Shown here in pieces: positions 1-6,955 of a stretch of 11,616 bases of DNA. Below the pieces are notes generated by a model that saw nothing but the letters and a program-made list of their open reading frames with translations, searched no databases and was not told the origin of the DNA. The stretch comes from Acholeplasmataceae bacterium (GTDB taxonomy: Bacteria; Bacillota_I; Bacilli_A; Acholeplasmatales; Acholeplasmataceae). The position numbers and the translations under genes are program-made. Where the stretch lies: NCBI GenBank assembly GCA_023230825.1, contig JALNWO010000042.1, forward strand, positions 1-11,616. Reading direction: 5' to 3'. The number at the start of each line of letters is the position of its first letter. Within the stretch, counting starts at the first letter, position 1.

Positions 1-131
1 GCAACACCCATTCCAGCTGCGTTTTTAACATTTGTGGAGATGGCAATTAACGGACACATCCCTAAAATAAAGACCAACGCAATATTGTTCGTTAAGACTG
101 TTGATAAAAACAGTTCAAGAAGATGACCCAT
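1..131 (-). CDS. nqrE: NqrE/RnfA-like membrane subunit (partial, N-terminus only)
   Basis: This is the first 43 or so residues of an integral membrane subunit of the Nqr/Rnf ion-pumping oxidoreductase; the rest lies beyond the left edge. The ATG overlaps the upstream stop codon by one base (TAATG), and a GGGAGGT ribosome binding site sits 7 nt upstream, so translation is coupled to the nqrD gene. The visible residues form one hydrophobic helix with an NN-x-AL-x-F-x-LGMC signature. Cys26 occupies the position that, in NqrE and RnfA, ligates the [2Fe-2S] cluster held inside the membrane between this subunit and NqrD/RnfE. The LGMC context is closer to NqrE, where RnfA usually has LGLCP, but the following Pro is RnfA-like. 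The NqrE-versus-RnfA choice is therefore tentative, while the family call is firm. Confidence 0.88.
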   Translation of the reverse strand, partial: MGHLLELFLSTVLTNNIALVFILGMCPLIAISTNVKNAAGMGV

Positions 132-772
132 TATTCTACCTCCCCAACTTGACCTTCAAAGTTTTTCGTGAGTTCACGAATCCCCCAGATCATTAATCCT
201 AAAACAAAGAATCCACCCGGTGCCATGGCCATGGAAACCCAGTTAATCCAACCATCACCAACAACTTGGAAATTTAAAAAGGTTCCAAACGCTAAGATTT
301 CCCGAACAGAAGCAACAGCGATTAAGACAAGCATGTAGCCCATTCCACTCGCAAAACCATCAATCAAGGAATAGCGTGCTGGATTTTTCACCGCAAACGC
401 TTCTGCTCGACCCATCACGATACAGTTCGTTATGATGAGGCCGACATACGCATCGAGTGAATCCGCAATCGCTGGAAAGTATGCTTGAAGGGCGAATTGG
501 AAAATAATGACGAACGTTGAGATAACGACCATGTAAGTAACCATTCTCACCTTTGCAGGAATATAGTTTCTTAAAAGTGAAATCATCGCAGAACTCATCA
601 TGACAACAAACGTAACACCAATCCCCATCGCAATCGCATTTTCAACACGGTTTGTAACAGCGAGTGCTGAACAAATCCCTAAAACTGCAATCGCAATCGG
701 GTTATTCATCGCAATCCCATCTTTAAGAATGTTATACCACTTTGTATATTTCATCCGAATCCATTTTTTCAT
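131..772 (-). CDS. nqrD: NqrD/RnfE membrane subunit of Nqr/Rnf complex
   Basis: A 213-residue, six-helix membrane protein that pairs with NqrE/RnfA to form the intramembrane iron-sulfur module carrying electrons across the membrane during Na+ (or H+) pumping. Two cysteine motifs of the family are intact: Cys34 in LGICSALAVT and Cys117 in IITNCIVMGRAEAFA. These are the expected [2Fe-2S] ligands. The NNPIA start, CSALAVT and VGLIITNCIVMGRAEAF segments resemble NqrD more than RnfE, which usually has CP at the first cysteine. The length is normal for NqrD. The start is supported by AGAGGTA just upstream; the gene begins 10 nt after the nqrC stop and overlaps nqrE by one base, so it sits inside an operon. 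Confidence 0.93.
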   Translation of the reverse strand: MKKWIRMKYTKWYNILKDGIAMNNPIAIAVLGICSALAVTNRVENAIAMGIGVTFVVMMSSAMISLLRNYIPAKVRMVTYMVVISTFVIIFQFALQAYFPAIADSLDAYVGLIITNCIVMGRAEAFAVKNPARYSLIDGFASGMGYMLVLIAVASVREILAFGTFLNFQVVGDGWINWVSMAMAPGGFFVLGLMIWGIRELTKNFEGQVGEVE

Positions 773-782
773 ACAGCTACCT

Positions 783-2723
783 CTATTCGTTTAGTGCAGT
801 CCAAGCTGCTTTTTGGGCTTGATATGATTCGTTCAAAATTTTATGAACGGCCGCTGTTGTTGATCCAACGGTTGCACCAGCAAGTGGCTCAATCGGGAAG
901 AACAATGCTGGCGTAATCTTCTCGCCATTATATTGATCTAAATAATCTCTATAAGCAACGCCTGCACCGCGAACTTCATGATGTTCAACGATATCAAAGC
1001 GAACAATCGTTTCAAAATCAGATTCTAAAGTCATAACCCCTTTAATCGCGCCACCATATCCATTATCGACTTCATAACGATAGGCAACTCGTTGGGTTGT
1101 TTTTTCAATATAGAATGTGAAGCTTCCTTGATTTTTAACTGTTAATTTATTAGCGAAGACATCAAACACATTCGCTTCTGTATAAAGAATTCCAAAACCA
1201 TCTAAAATGGCTTCAACATATGTTCTAGAAAGTTCCTCAACTTCTGGTACACTATCCCAAGCTGCTTTTTGGGCTTGGTATGATTCATTTAAGATCTCAT
1301 GAACAGCTGCTGTTGTTGCTCCTACGGTTGCGCCAGCAAGTGGCTCAATCGGGAAGAACAATTCAGGAGTAATTTTTTCACCAATATATTGATCTAAATA
1401 ATCACGATACGCAACACCTGCGCCACGTACTTCATGATGCTCAACAATTTCAAAGCGAACAATTGTTTCGAAATCAGGTTCTAAAGTCATCACACCTTTA
1501 ATTTCTCCACCATATCCGCTACCAACTTCATAGCGATAAGCGATTCTTTGTGTTGCGTTTTCCACGAAGAACACGTAACTACCTTTTGCTTTAAGTGTGA
1601 CATTGCTTGCGAAGACATCATTAATATTCGCTTCAGTATAAGCGATTCCAAAACCATCTAAAATGGCTTCTAAGTATTCTTGAGGAATCTCTTCATTTTC
1701 TGGTAAGTTATTCCAAACATCTAAGAATGATTGATAAGAAGTCGTTAAAATATTCATCATCGCTTGGTTGGTTGAACCAACAGTTGCGCCAGCAAGCGGC
1801 TCAACAGTAATAAAAAGTTCAGGGGCAATTTTTTGATTGTTATATTGATCGAGATAATCTCTTTCAATGACACCTGCGCCTCTTTGTTCACCATGTTCGA
1901 CTATAGCGATACGCATAATTGTTTCAAAATCAGATTCTAAAGTCATAACCCCTTTGATTAAACCACCATAGCCCTCTTCGCTAAATTGATAAGCAACAGC
2001 GCCCGTTAGGGTGTCAATATAAAAGGTTTTATCTAAATAAGTTCTAACACGAACACTAATATCAAAGACTGTGTTTAAAGTTTCATCCGTGTAGCCAATA
2101 TTAAATCCATCTAAAACGGCCTTTTTCAAATTCGTTTGGAAAAGTGATGATCCACCTGTCCATATCGGTTTATGTGCTTGGTATGAAGCATTTAACATGG
2201 TAATGAAGCTTGCAGTTGTTCCGGTTGCACCAGTAATCATATCGACTTGGTTGTCTCCGGTAGCGTTACTACGAACGTATTCAAGATTTTGATCAATCTT
2301 TTTCCCAACAAAGTTATTTAAGTAGGGTCGTTCTGCGACAACGCCACCTAAGCCTGGAGTTTCTTCTTGTTTTAAAATCGTAATCCAAGCAATCGTTTCA
2401 AAGTCTGCTTCTAGTGTTACTAAACCATAAATATCGCCCCATAAGCCACCACCTATAAATTCATAAGCGACTCTGCCAGACGTATCATCAATATAAAAGA
2501 CAAAATCATCTATTTCTGAAATCGTGACGTTTTCTGCGAAAACCTCATGAATATTAAAAGATGTATAGGCGATTTCAAAACCATCTAATACAGCTCCTTT
2601 TAATTTCGCATCTCGATTCAATTCTATTCTATCGTGCGTAATTGCTGAAGCACCGAGTAATAATCCACTTGTAATGAGTCCCATTAAAAGGACAAATATC
2701 ATTAACTTAAGATTCTTGCTCAT
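783..2723 (-). CDS. nqrC: NqrC/RnfG-like flavoprotein with four tandem FMN-binding domains
   Basis: This protein should relay electrons on the outer face of the membrane through covalently attached FMN. It has one N-terminal membrane anchor (about residues 7-27) and then four FMN-binding-type domains at about 42-189, 200-336, 351-488 and 503-640. Ordinary NqrC or RnfG has about 200-260 residues and one such domain; this has 646. Domain 1 keeps the canonical features: ETPGLG near 121 and D161-MITGAT-167, where Thr167 is the predicted flavinylation site for ApbE. Domains 2-4 repeat every 147-152 residues and carry EPLAGAT, with Thr314, Thr466 and Thr618 at the matching position, and an RGAG segment where ETPGLG is expected. 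A strong AAGGAGGTGG lies inside the end of nqrB, which overlaps this gene by 17 nt. The C/G role follows from gene order and domain 1. Whether domains 2-4 bind FMN is open. Confidence 0.92.
   Translation of the reverse strand: MSKNLKLMIFVLLMGLITSGLLLGASAITHDRIELNRDAKLKGAVLDGFEIAYTSFNIHEVFAENVTISEIDDFVFYIDDTSGRVAYEFIGGGLWGDIYGLVTLEADFETIAWITILKQEETPGLGGVVAERPYLNNFVGKKIDQNLEYVRSNATGDNQVDMITGATGTTASFITMLNASYQAHKPIWTGGSSLFQTNLKKAVLDGFNIGYTDETLNTVFDISVRVRTYLDKTFYIDTLTGAVAYQFSEEGYGGLIKGVMTLESDFETIMRIAIVEHGEQRGAGVIERDYLDQYNNQKIAPELFITVEPLAGATVGSTNQAMMNILTTSYQSFLDVWNNLPENEEIPQEYLEAILDGFGIAYTEANINDVFASNVTLKAKGSYVFFVENATQRIAYRYEVGSGYGGEIKGVMTLEPDFETIVRFEIVEHHEVRGAGVAYRDYLDQYIGEKITPELFFPIEPLAGATVGATTAAVHEILNESYQAQKAAWDSVPEVEELSRTYVEAILDGFGILYTEANVFDVFANKLTVKNQGSFTFYIEKTTQRVAYRYEVDNGYGGAIKGVMTLESDFETIVRFDIVEHHEVRGAGVAYRDYLDQYNGEKITPALFFPIEPLAGATVGSTTAAVHKILNESYQAQKAAWTALNE
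804..1673 (-). repeat. Recent in-frame tandem duplication (domains 3 and 4 of nqrC)
   Basis: The stretches encoding residues 351-488 (about 1260-1673) and 503-640 (about 804-1217) are direct repeats at both DNA and protein level. By hand I count 26 differences in 138 gap-free aligned residues, about 81% identity. Most differences fall in the first 60 residues, and the last 80 or so are nearly identical. Domain 2 (about 1716-2126) is a more distant copy and domain 1 (about 2157-2600) the most distant. Confidence 0.9.
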
Positions 2724-3627
2724 TTGTTTCCACCTCCTTTTTCACATTAGATTTGGAAAACATTTTATCGATTAAAGGAGCAATCGCGCTCATAATAACG
2801 ATCGCGTAAACTGTTCCTTCCATTTGACCTAACAATTGTGCGCCACCACCTAAATAACGAATAAGCACCGTAATTAAAGCAATCCCAAAGCCATATAAAA
2901 CTCTGCCTCGAGCAGATAGTGGTGCCGTCGTTTCGTCGCTCACAACAAACACAGATAATAAGAGAATGTTTCCTGCGAAAAGAGTCAGCGTTGCATTTGG
3001 GAAAGCACCTTTATCAAGTAATGATCCTAAAAATGCTAAAACAAACACAAAACCTAACGTAGAAACAACTAACTTCCAATCGATGACTCTTAAGACCATT
3101 AAGGCAACTCCTAAAATAAGAATCCCTAAACGGAAGGTTTCACCATACGTTCCTGGTGCTTGACCCAACATCAATTGTAAAATACTGTAGTTGCCTACTG
3201 TTGTTACCGGCAACAATGTTGTCGGAAAATGAACCGGGAAAGTTACTGTAATAAATAAGAGTCCAACCATTGCAGGGTTAAAGACATATTTACCGGATCC
3301 ACCAAACAAACCTTTTCCAAAAAACGATCCAAAAGCTGATCCAACCGCAACCATCCAAAAGTACTTGAGTTCTAAATTGGCCGGTACCAGTAAAACAAAC
3401 AGCAAGGGATAAATCATCCACGCCATGTCCCATGGTAATTTTCGACCTTTAGCGAACATCAATTCAACAAGAAATGCGGCGATAAGTGATACCGCAGTCA
3501 TCACGAGAACTGCGTATCCGTAAAGTACGGTAGCGACAATCACCAAAATGGCTAAAGAGCCGGTAAGAAAGAGGATATTTTTTTTACTCATCCACTTGGC
3601 AATGACGCTTTCGTAAGTTCGTGTCAT
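2707..3627 (-). CDS. nqrB: NqrB/RnfD-like membrane subunit lacking the FMN-attachment loop
   Basis: A membrane subunit of about 306 residues and roughly ten helices, belonging to the NqrB/RnfD family, the ion-translocating subunit that normally carries one covalent FMN. Recognisable parts are FGGSGKYVFNPA (residues 108-119), LGQAPGTYGET (154-164), the R-x-x-x-W segment after the next helix and SDETTAPLSARGR near 230-243. Between FP at 130-131 and LGQAPG only about 22 residues remain. The family usually has a longer loop there with D-x-x-(S/T)-(S/T/G)-A-T, and no such motif is present. The open frame extends upstream to a GTG at 3684, but that codon has no ribosome binding site. The ATG at 3627 has AGGTGA four bases upstream and is preferred. 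Features mix NqrB and RnfD, and the length is nearer RnfD. It is the first gene of the operon. Confidence 0.88.
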   Translation of the reverse strand: MTRTYESVIAKWMSKKNILFLTGSLAILVIVATVLYGYAVLVMTAVSLIAAFLVELMFAKGRKLPWDMAWMIYPLLFVLLVPANLELKYFWMVAVGSAFGSFFGKGLFGGSGKYVFNPAMVGLLFITVTFPVHFPTTLLPVTTVGNYSILQLMLGQAPGTYGETFRLGILILGVALMVLRVIDWKLVVSTLGFVFVLAFLGSLLDKGAFPNATLTLFAGNILLLSVFVVSDETTAPLSARGRVLYGFGIALITVLIRYLGGGAQLLGQMEGTVYAIVIMSAIAPLIDKMFSKSNVKKEVETNEQES

Positions 3628-3631
3628 ATAG

Positions 3632-3637
3632 TCACCT
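3632..3637 (-). promoter_or_regulatory. Ribosome binding site deciding the nqrB start
   Basis: AGGTGA on the minus strand ends four bases before the ATG at 3627, within a wider GGATTAGGTGA that resembles the full anti-Shine-Dalgarno complement. The upstream in-frame GTG at 3684 is preceded only by A/T-rich sequence. Confidence 0.7.
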
Positions 3638-3653
3638 AATCCTTCTTCATATT

Positions 3654-3668
3654 TGTGCCGTAGGCACA
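3654..3668. other. Perfect inverted repeat in the nqrB leader
   Basis: TGTGCC-GTA-GGCACA is a six-base perfect inverted repeat with a three-base centre, 27 nt upstream of the preferred nqrB start. It could be an operator or a leader hairpin. Its TGTG-N7-CACA spacing is one base short of the TGTGA-N6-TCACA layout of Crp- or Rex-type sites, so I do not assign a regulator. Confidence 0.4.
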
Positions 3669-3826
3669 GTTTATATTCACTCACTATAATTTTAACATAC
3701 CCTTTGCGTCTGTTTTATACAGTTTGCATTTATAGTTAAAATCTTGATTAAACTAAATAAATTACATGAAATACTAAACCATTATTGATTTTTAAATGTC
3801 TTAGAAAAGACGTTATTAACGAAAGA

Positions 3827-3856
3827 AAGAGATAAATCGCTGGCGATTTATCTCTT
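3827..3856 (-). terminator. Terminator of nrdJ
   Basis: A perfect 13-14 bp stem (AGAGATAAATCGC with its complement, loop of 2-4 nt) begins about 23 nt after the nrdJ stop. In the nrdJ direction it is followed by T-rich TTCTTTCGTT. On the plus strand it is also followed by a T-rich run, but no gene reads into it from that side. It separates nrdJ from the nqr operon. Confidence 0.85.
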
Positions 3857-3878
3857 CTTTTTATCTCTTTATTTTCTC

Positions 3879-6065
3879 TTATATTGCGCACTTTTCATAA
3901 ACACAATCGGGATCACTACATTGAATACATCCTTGTTTTTTCACGAGGACGCCTCCACAGAGGGGGCAAAGTTCTTTTTCGATTTTCTCAGGGATATAAC
4001 CACTTTGAGAAACTTGAACATGGGTCACATATTCTTTTGTTTCATTGGTTGTTTTATCATACCATATTTCATGAATATCGAGATGGGGTGGCTCTGCTGG
4101 ATTTAAGTCTTTTGTGTCATCATTAATGCCTGATAAAATCCCAATCTTTGCACAGCGGTCACGGAAAACCGTCGCCCCTTTTAATCCTTTTTCCCATGCT
4201 GTTAAATAGATGTTAACTACATCCTCAACATTGGCACTGTTGGGGAGATTAAAGGTTGATGAGATCGCTGTGTCGACATACTTTTGAATCGTTGCTTGAA
4301 CGTTCGCGCGGTCTTCAAAATCAATATTTTGTGATGTAATTAAAGCCCATGCTGGAAGTGTTTCGGGATCCACATTTAGTGCTTTTGCTAATGCAAGTGG
4401 CGTTTTTTCCCAAACAGTAATCGTTTTTTCAGTTTCAAACATACTAATAATTCTACGTTTATAGTTGGTTTGGAAAAATGGTTCAACACCACCGCTCACA
4501 CCTAAAATGTTTGAAATTGAACCGGTCGGCGCGATACTTAAGAGGCGTGAGTTACGCATCCCGTATTGTTTCACTAACGCATCTGTGTCTGGATCAATCG
4601 CTGTTTGATAAAACGATGATTTTGACACTTTATCATAGTCATATTTAGGGAAGGCACCTAGTTTTTTAGCTTGTAGAGCACTGGCTTTCGTCGCAGTATT
4701 AATCATGCGTCGCATCATCACATCAATAAACTCAAGAAATTCCTCAGAACCATAAGGTAGACGCATGGATAACGCTAAATCTGCAAGGCCCATGACACCT
4801 AAACCAATTTCTCGATATTCAGTGACATGGATTCTTTGTTCGGGTAACGCGTGACGATCACCAAGCATTGTTAACAATTCATCTAGCGCATAAATCATTT
4901 CACTAACGACGAAATCAAAACGTTCAAAGTCAAAGTAAGCTTCATCACCAAATGGTTTTCTAACAAAAGCATTTAAGTTAACACTACCTAAGTTACATGA
5001 ACCATGTGCCATTAAGGGCTGTTCTCCACAGGGGTTCGTTGCCGTAAAACGCACATCTTCATACTCACTTAAAAAATGATAATCGTTCATATGGTCAATA
5101 AACATCACGCCTGGATCACCCATGGTATGAGCCGCATAACCAACGACATCAAGAAGTTCTCTAGCGTTCACTTCTTTTTCAATTTTCTCATAGGGCGTTT
5201 CAAAACGCATTTTCCATGTTTTATTATCACGAACAGCTTCCATAAAAGCATCTGTTAAAGCAATGGAGATGTTCGCGCCATTGACTTTAGTTAAATCTAA
5301 TTTTGTCGTAATAAAATCTAAAATATCTGGATGATCAATATTTAAAACTAACATTAAAGCCCCACGTCTTGCGTCCTGTTGGGTGTTTAATGTTGTATGA
5401 GAATATTTCTCAGCGAAAACCATTACACCAGGCGTTGTGTTGCTTGTATTGTTTACTTTTGCACCCTTTGGACGAATATTAGACAAGTTCATCCCTTGGC
5501 CGCCACCATAACTATATGTTCTAGCAATTTGGTAATCGACTTTGTAAATACTTTCTAAGCTGTCTTGTGGATCTTCCGTTACATAACAGTTCGAGCCTGT
5601 AATATTACCGGCTCGGCCAATAGCGTATAAGTTACGACCACCAAAAATCGCTTCTTTTTTGCGAATGATTTTTTCTAAAGATGACTTACCTAAGCCAATA
5701 CGTTTGATAAATCCACGTTTGTCTTCGCCTTTTAATAAATATTTCTGCAAAATCAAATCTTGACGTTCATCATTATCAGCCCAAGGATTTTCTCGTTCAT
5801 GTTTTTGTTTTTCACGATACTTAATGTAGGCTCTCGCTGCTTCAAACTGTTTGGTTTGCATTAAATAGTTTTCGACATCATCTTGGATTTGCTCAATGTG
5901 AACAGTGTCGTCTTTTTGATAATTTTTTGTCAGTTTTTTCGTATGCTCAATGCAATCCTCAAGCTCAAAATTAGCACCAACTTCTTGGTAAGCCTTATAC
6001 ATTGCAATCGCAATTTTTTTCAAGTCAAACGGTTCTTTCGAACCATTACGCTTTTCAACATACAT
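3879..6065 (-). CDS. nrdJ: Class II (adenosylcobalamin-dependent) ribonucleotide reductase
   Basis: This cytosolic enzyme reduces ribonucleotides to deoxyribonucleotides for DNA synthesis, using adenosylcobalamin to make the radical, so it works with or without oxygen and needs no NrdB partner. The 728 residues show an N-terminal ATP-cone-like region (about 1-90) and then the ten-stranded catalytic barrel. Cys160 (GSNCYV) and Cys357 (GSCNLGSVNL) are the expected redox pair. Asn344, Cys346 and Glu348 in NPCGEQ form the active site, with Cys346 as the thiyl radical. APTGSIS at 512-518 is the phosphate-binding loop. The C-terminal tail has six cysteines (700, 703, 713, 716, 721, 726), typical of the NrdJ reducing or zinc-ribbon tail, and lacks the class I ending. 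No small-subunit gene is nearby. AAGGGGTG seven bases upstream supports the ATG. I see no NrdR box pair or cobalamin riboswitch in the short leader. Confidence 0.93.
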   Translation of the reverse strand: MYVEKRNGSKEPFDLKKIAIAMYKAYQEVGANFELEDCIEHTKKLTKNYQKDDTVHIEQIQDDVENYLMQTKQFEAARAYIKYREKQKHERENPWADNDERQDLILQKYLLKGEDKRGFIKRIGLGKSSLEKIIRKKEAIFGGRNLYAIGRAGNITGSNCYVTEDPQDSLESIYKVDYQIARTYSYGGGQGMNLSNIRPKGAKVNNTSNTTPGVMVFAEKYSHTTLNTQQDARRGALMLVLNIDHPDILDFITTKLDLTKVNGANISIALTDAFMEAVRDNKTWKMRFETPYEKIEKEVNARELLDVVGYAAHTMGDPGVMFIDHMNDYHFLSEYEDVRFTATNPCGEQPLMAHGSCNLGSVNLNAFVRKPFGDEAYFDFERFDFVVSEMIYALDELLTMLGDRHALPEQRIHVTEYREIGLGVMGLADLALSMRLPYGSEEFLEFIDVMMRRMINTATKASALQAKKLGAFPKYDYDKVSKSSFYQTAIDPDTDALVKQYGMRNSRLLSIAPTGSISNILGVSGGVEPFFQTNYKRRIISMFETEKTITVWEKTPLALAKALNVDPETLPAWALITSQNIDFEDRANVQATIQKYVDTAISSTFNLPNSANVEDVVNIYLTAWEKGLKGATVFRDRCAKIGILSGINDDTKDLNPAEPPHLDIHEIWYDKTTNETKEYVTHVQVSQSGYIPEKIEKELCPLCGGVLVKKQGCIQCSDPDCVYEKCAI

Positions 6066-6102
6066 AAACTAGCACCCCTTACTTAATATATACTTGCATT
6101 GT

Positions 6103-6131
6103 ATCATATTAAAGATGAAAATTCGCTTGAA
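6103..6131 (-). promoter_or_regulatory. nrdJ: Candidate nrdJ promoter
   Basis: On the minus strand, TATGAT (6108 to 6103) lies 17 bases downstream of TTCAAG (6131 to 6126), a weak -35. The -10 lies about 38 nt from the nrdJ start codon. Other A/T-rich hexamers nearby are possible alternatives. Confidence 0.35.
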
Positions 6132-6204
6132 AGTGATTTCATTTTTAAAATCAAAAAAGATTTTCAATAATCGTCGTATTTTACCCACAATTGATGACAT
6201 CTCT

Positions 6205-6232
6205 TTGACTTTTTTGACTTTTCGTGTAAAGT
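6205..6232 (+). promoter_or_regulatory. Candidate promoter of the rhomboid gene
   Basis: TTGACT (6205-6210) is followed after 16 bases by TAAAGT (6227-6232). A second TTGACT occurs at 6214-6219. The start site would fall almost on the AGGAGG ribosome binding site at 6239-6244, giving a very short leader. Confidence 0.4.
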
Positions 6233-6250
6233 ATTCTTAGGAGGAAGATC

Positions 6251-6949
6251 ATGAATTTTACTGATAGAGTTATCCTTTATTTTAAGAAGTTTCCTGTAAC
6301 CGCTGTTTTATTAACTCTAAACACCTTAATGTTATTTGTTGTTTTATTAAACGGTGGGTTTGGAATCGGTTCTTTAGTTAGAAATGGTGGGCTTGTCCCT
6401 ATTTTAATTACTCAAGAAAATGAATATTGGCGTTTATTAACGTCGATGTTTTTACACGGCAGTTTTTTCCATTTCTTCTTTAACACATATTTTTTATACT
6501 TCTTTGGTCGTTTCACTGAACAACTCATTGGTAGCTTAAGATACAGCATTGTTTATCTAGTAAGTGGACTAGGCGCATCAGTCGCGGTTTGGCTTTTAGG
6601 AAACCCGTTTGTCGTCACTGTAGGGGCCAGTGGGGCTCTTTATGGGATTATGGGAGGCTTGGTTGTCTTAACATACATTAAGTCACATTGGTTCTCTTAT
6701 CAAGGAATCAGATCGATTCGAATGATTGCGATTTTAAACGTAGGTTTGACTGTCTTTAGTTTAATGACCGATGGAAGCATCAGCTTCTTAGGCCATGTTG
6801 GTGGTTTAGTCTTTGGCATTATTTTAACCTATTTGATTATTCCTAAACGACCTGCTTTAAAAAACTATGGGTCTTATGGACCGCCAAATGACGACCGCAT
6901 TGTTATTGATATGGATGATGTGAGTGATGACGATATTTATGAACCTTAA
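6251..6949 (+). CDS. Rhomboid-family intramembrane serine protease
   Basis: A 232-residue membrane protein with about six helices that should cleave other membrane proteins within or near the bilayer; the substrate is unknown. The rhomboid hallmarks are complete: W60-R in the first loop, H69-x4-H74-x3-N78 in the second helix, the catalytic serine Ser127 in GASGALYG and the catalytic histidine His182 in GHVGG. The C-terminal 20 residues after the last helix are strongly acidic (many Asp) and probably cytosolic. A perfect AGGAGG precedes the ATG by six bases. It is a single-gene unit, divergent from nrdJ and convergent with pdxR, and ends in a shared terminator. Many Gram-positive rhomboids (GlpG/GluP-like) have extra N- or C-terminal domains; this one has only the core. 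Confidence 0.95.
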   Translation: MNFTDRVILYFKKFPVTAVLLTLNTLMLFVVLLNGGFGIGSLVRNGGLVPILITQENEYWRLLTSMFLHGSFFHFFFNTYFLYFFGRFTEQLIGSLRYSIVYLVSGLGASVAVWLLGNPFVVTVGASGALYGIMGGLVVLTYIKSHWFSYQGIRSIRMIAILNVGLTVFSLMTDGSISFLGHVGGLVFGIILTYLIIPKRPALKNYGSYGPPNDDRIVIDMDDVSDDDIYEP

Positions 6950-6955
6950 AAAAAT

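Noticed and set aside
131..3627. Assembly artefact as the cause of the nqrC repeats
   Set aside because: The four domains differ from one another in sequence, all stay in frame without stops, and keep consistent motifs, which fits real duplication and divergence better than misassembly.
3627..3684. Longer nqrB start at the GTG at 3684 (19 extra residues)
   Set aside because: There is no ribosome binding site before the GTG, the extra residues resemble no family N-terminus, and the stretch contains an inverted repeat typical of a leader. The ATG at 3627 has AGGTGA close upstream.
3798..3811. GTCTT-AGAA-AAGAC hairpin downstream of the nrdJ terminator
   Set aside because: Only five pairs, with a much stronger terminator directly upstream in the transcript and no clear role.
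3628..3826. FMN riboswitch upstream of the nqr operon
   Set aside because: The flavin theme made it worth checking, but there is no RFN-like conserved core, and the interval is mostly A/T-rich promoter-like sequence.
5883..6086. Open frame on the plus strand opposite nrdJ, and similar frames opposite nqrB, htpG and nqrD or inside pdxS
   Set aside because: They lie wholly or mostly within well-supported genes in other frames, lack ribosome binding sites or family resemblance, and are best explained as shadows.
6147..6164. AAAATC-A6-GATTTT hairpin between nrdJ and the rhomboid gene
   Set aside because: A weak six-pair stem, almost all A-T, in an A/T-rich promoter region with no gene ending there. 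It is likely chance.
6066..6250. NrdR boxes or a cobalamin riboswitch upstream of nrdJ
   Set aside because: I looked for paired sites like ACACWATATATWGTGT and for a B12-box-like motif and saw neither. The interval is also too short for a full cobalamin riboswitch plus promoter.
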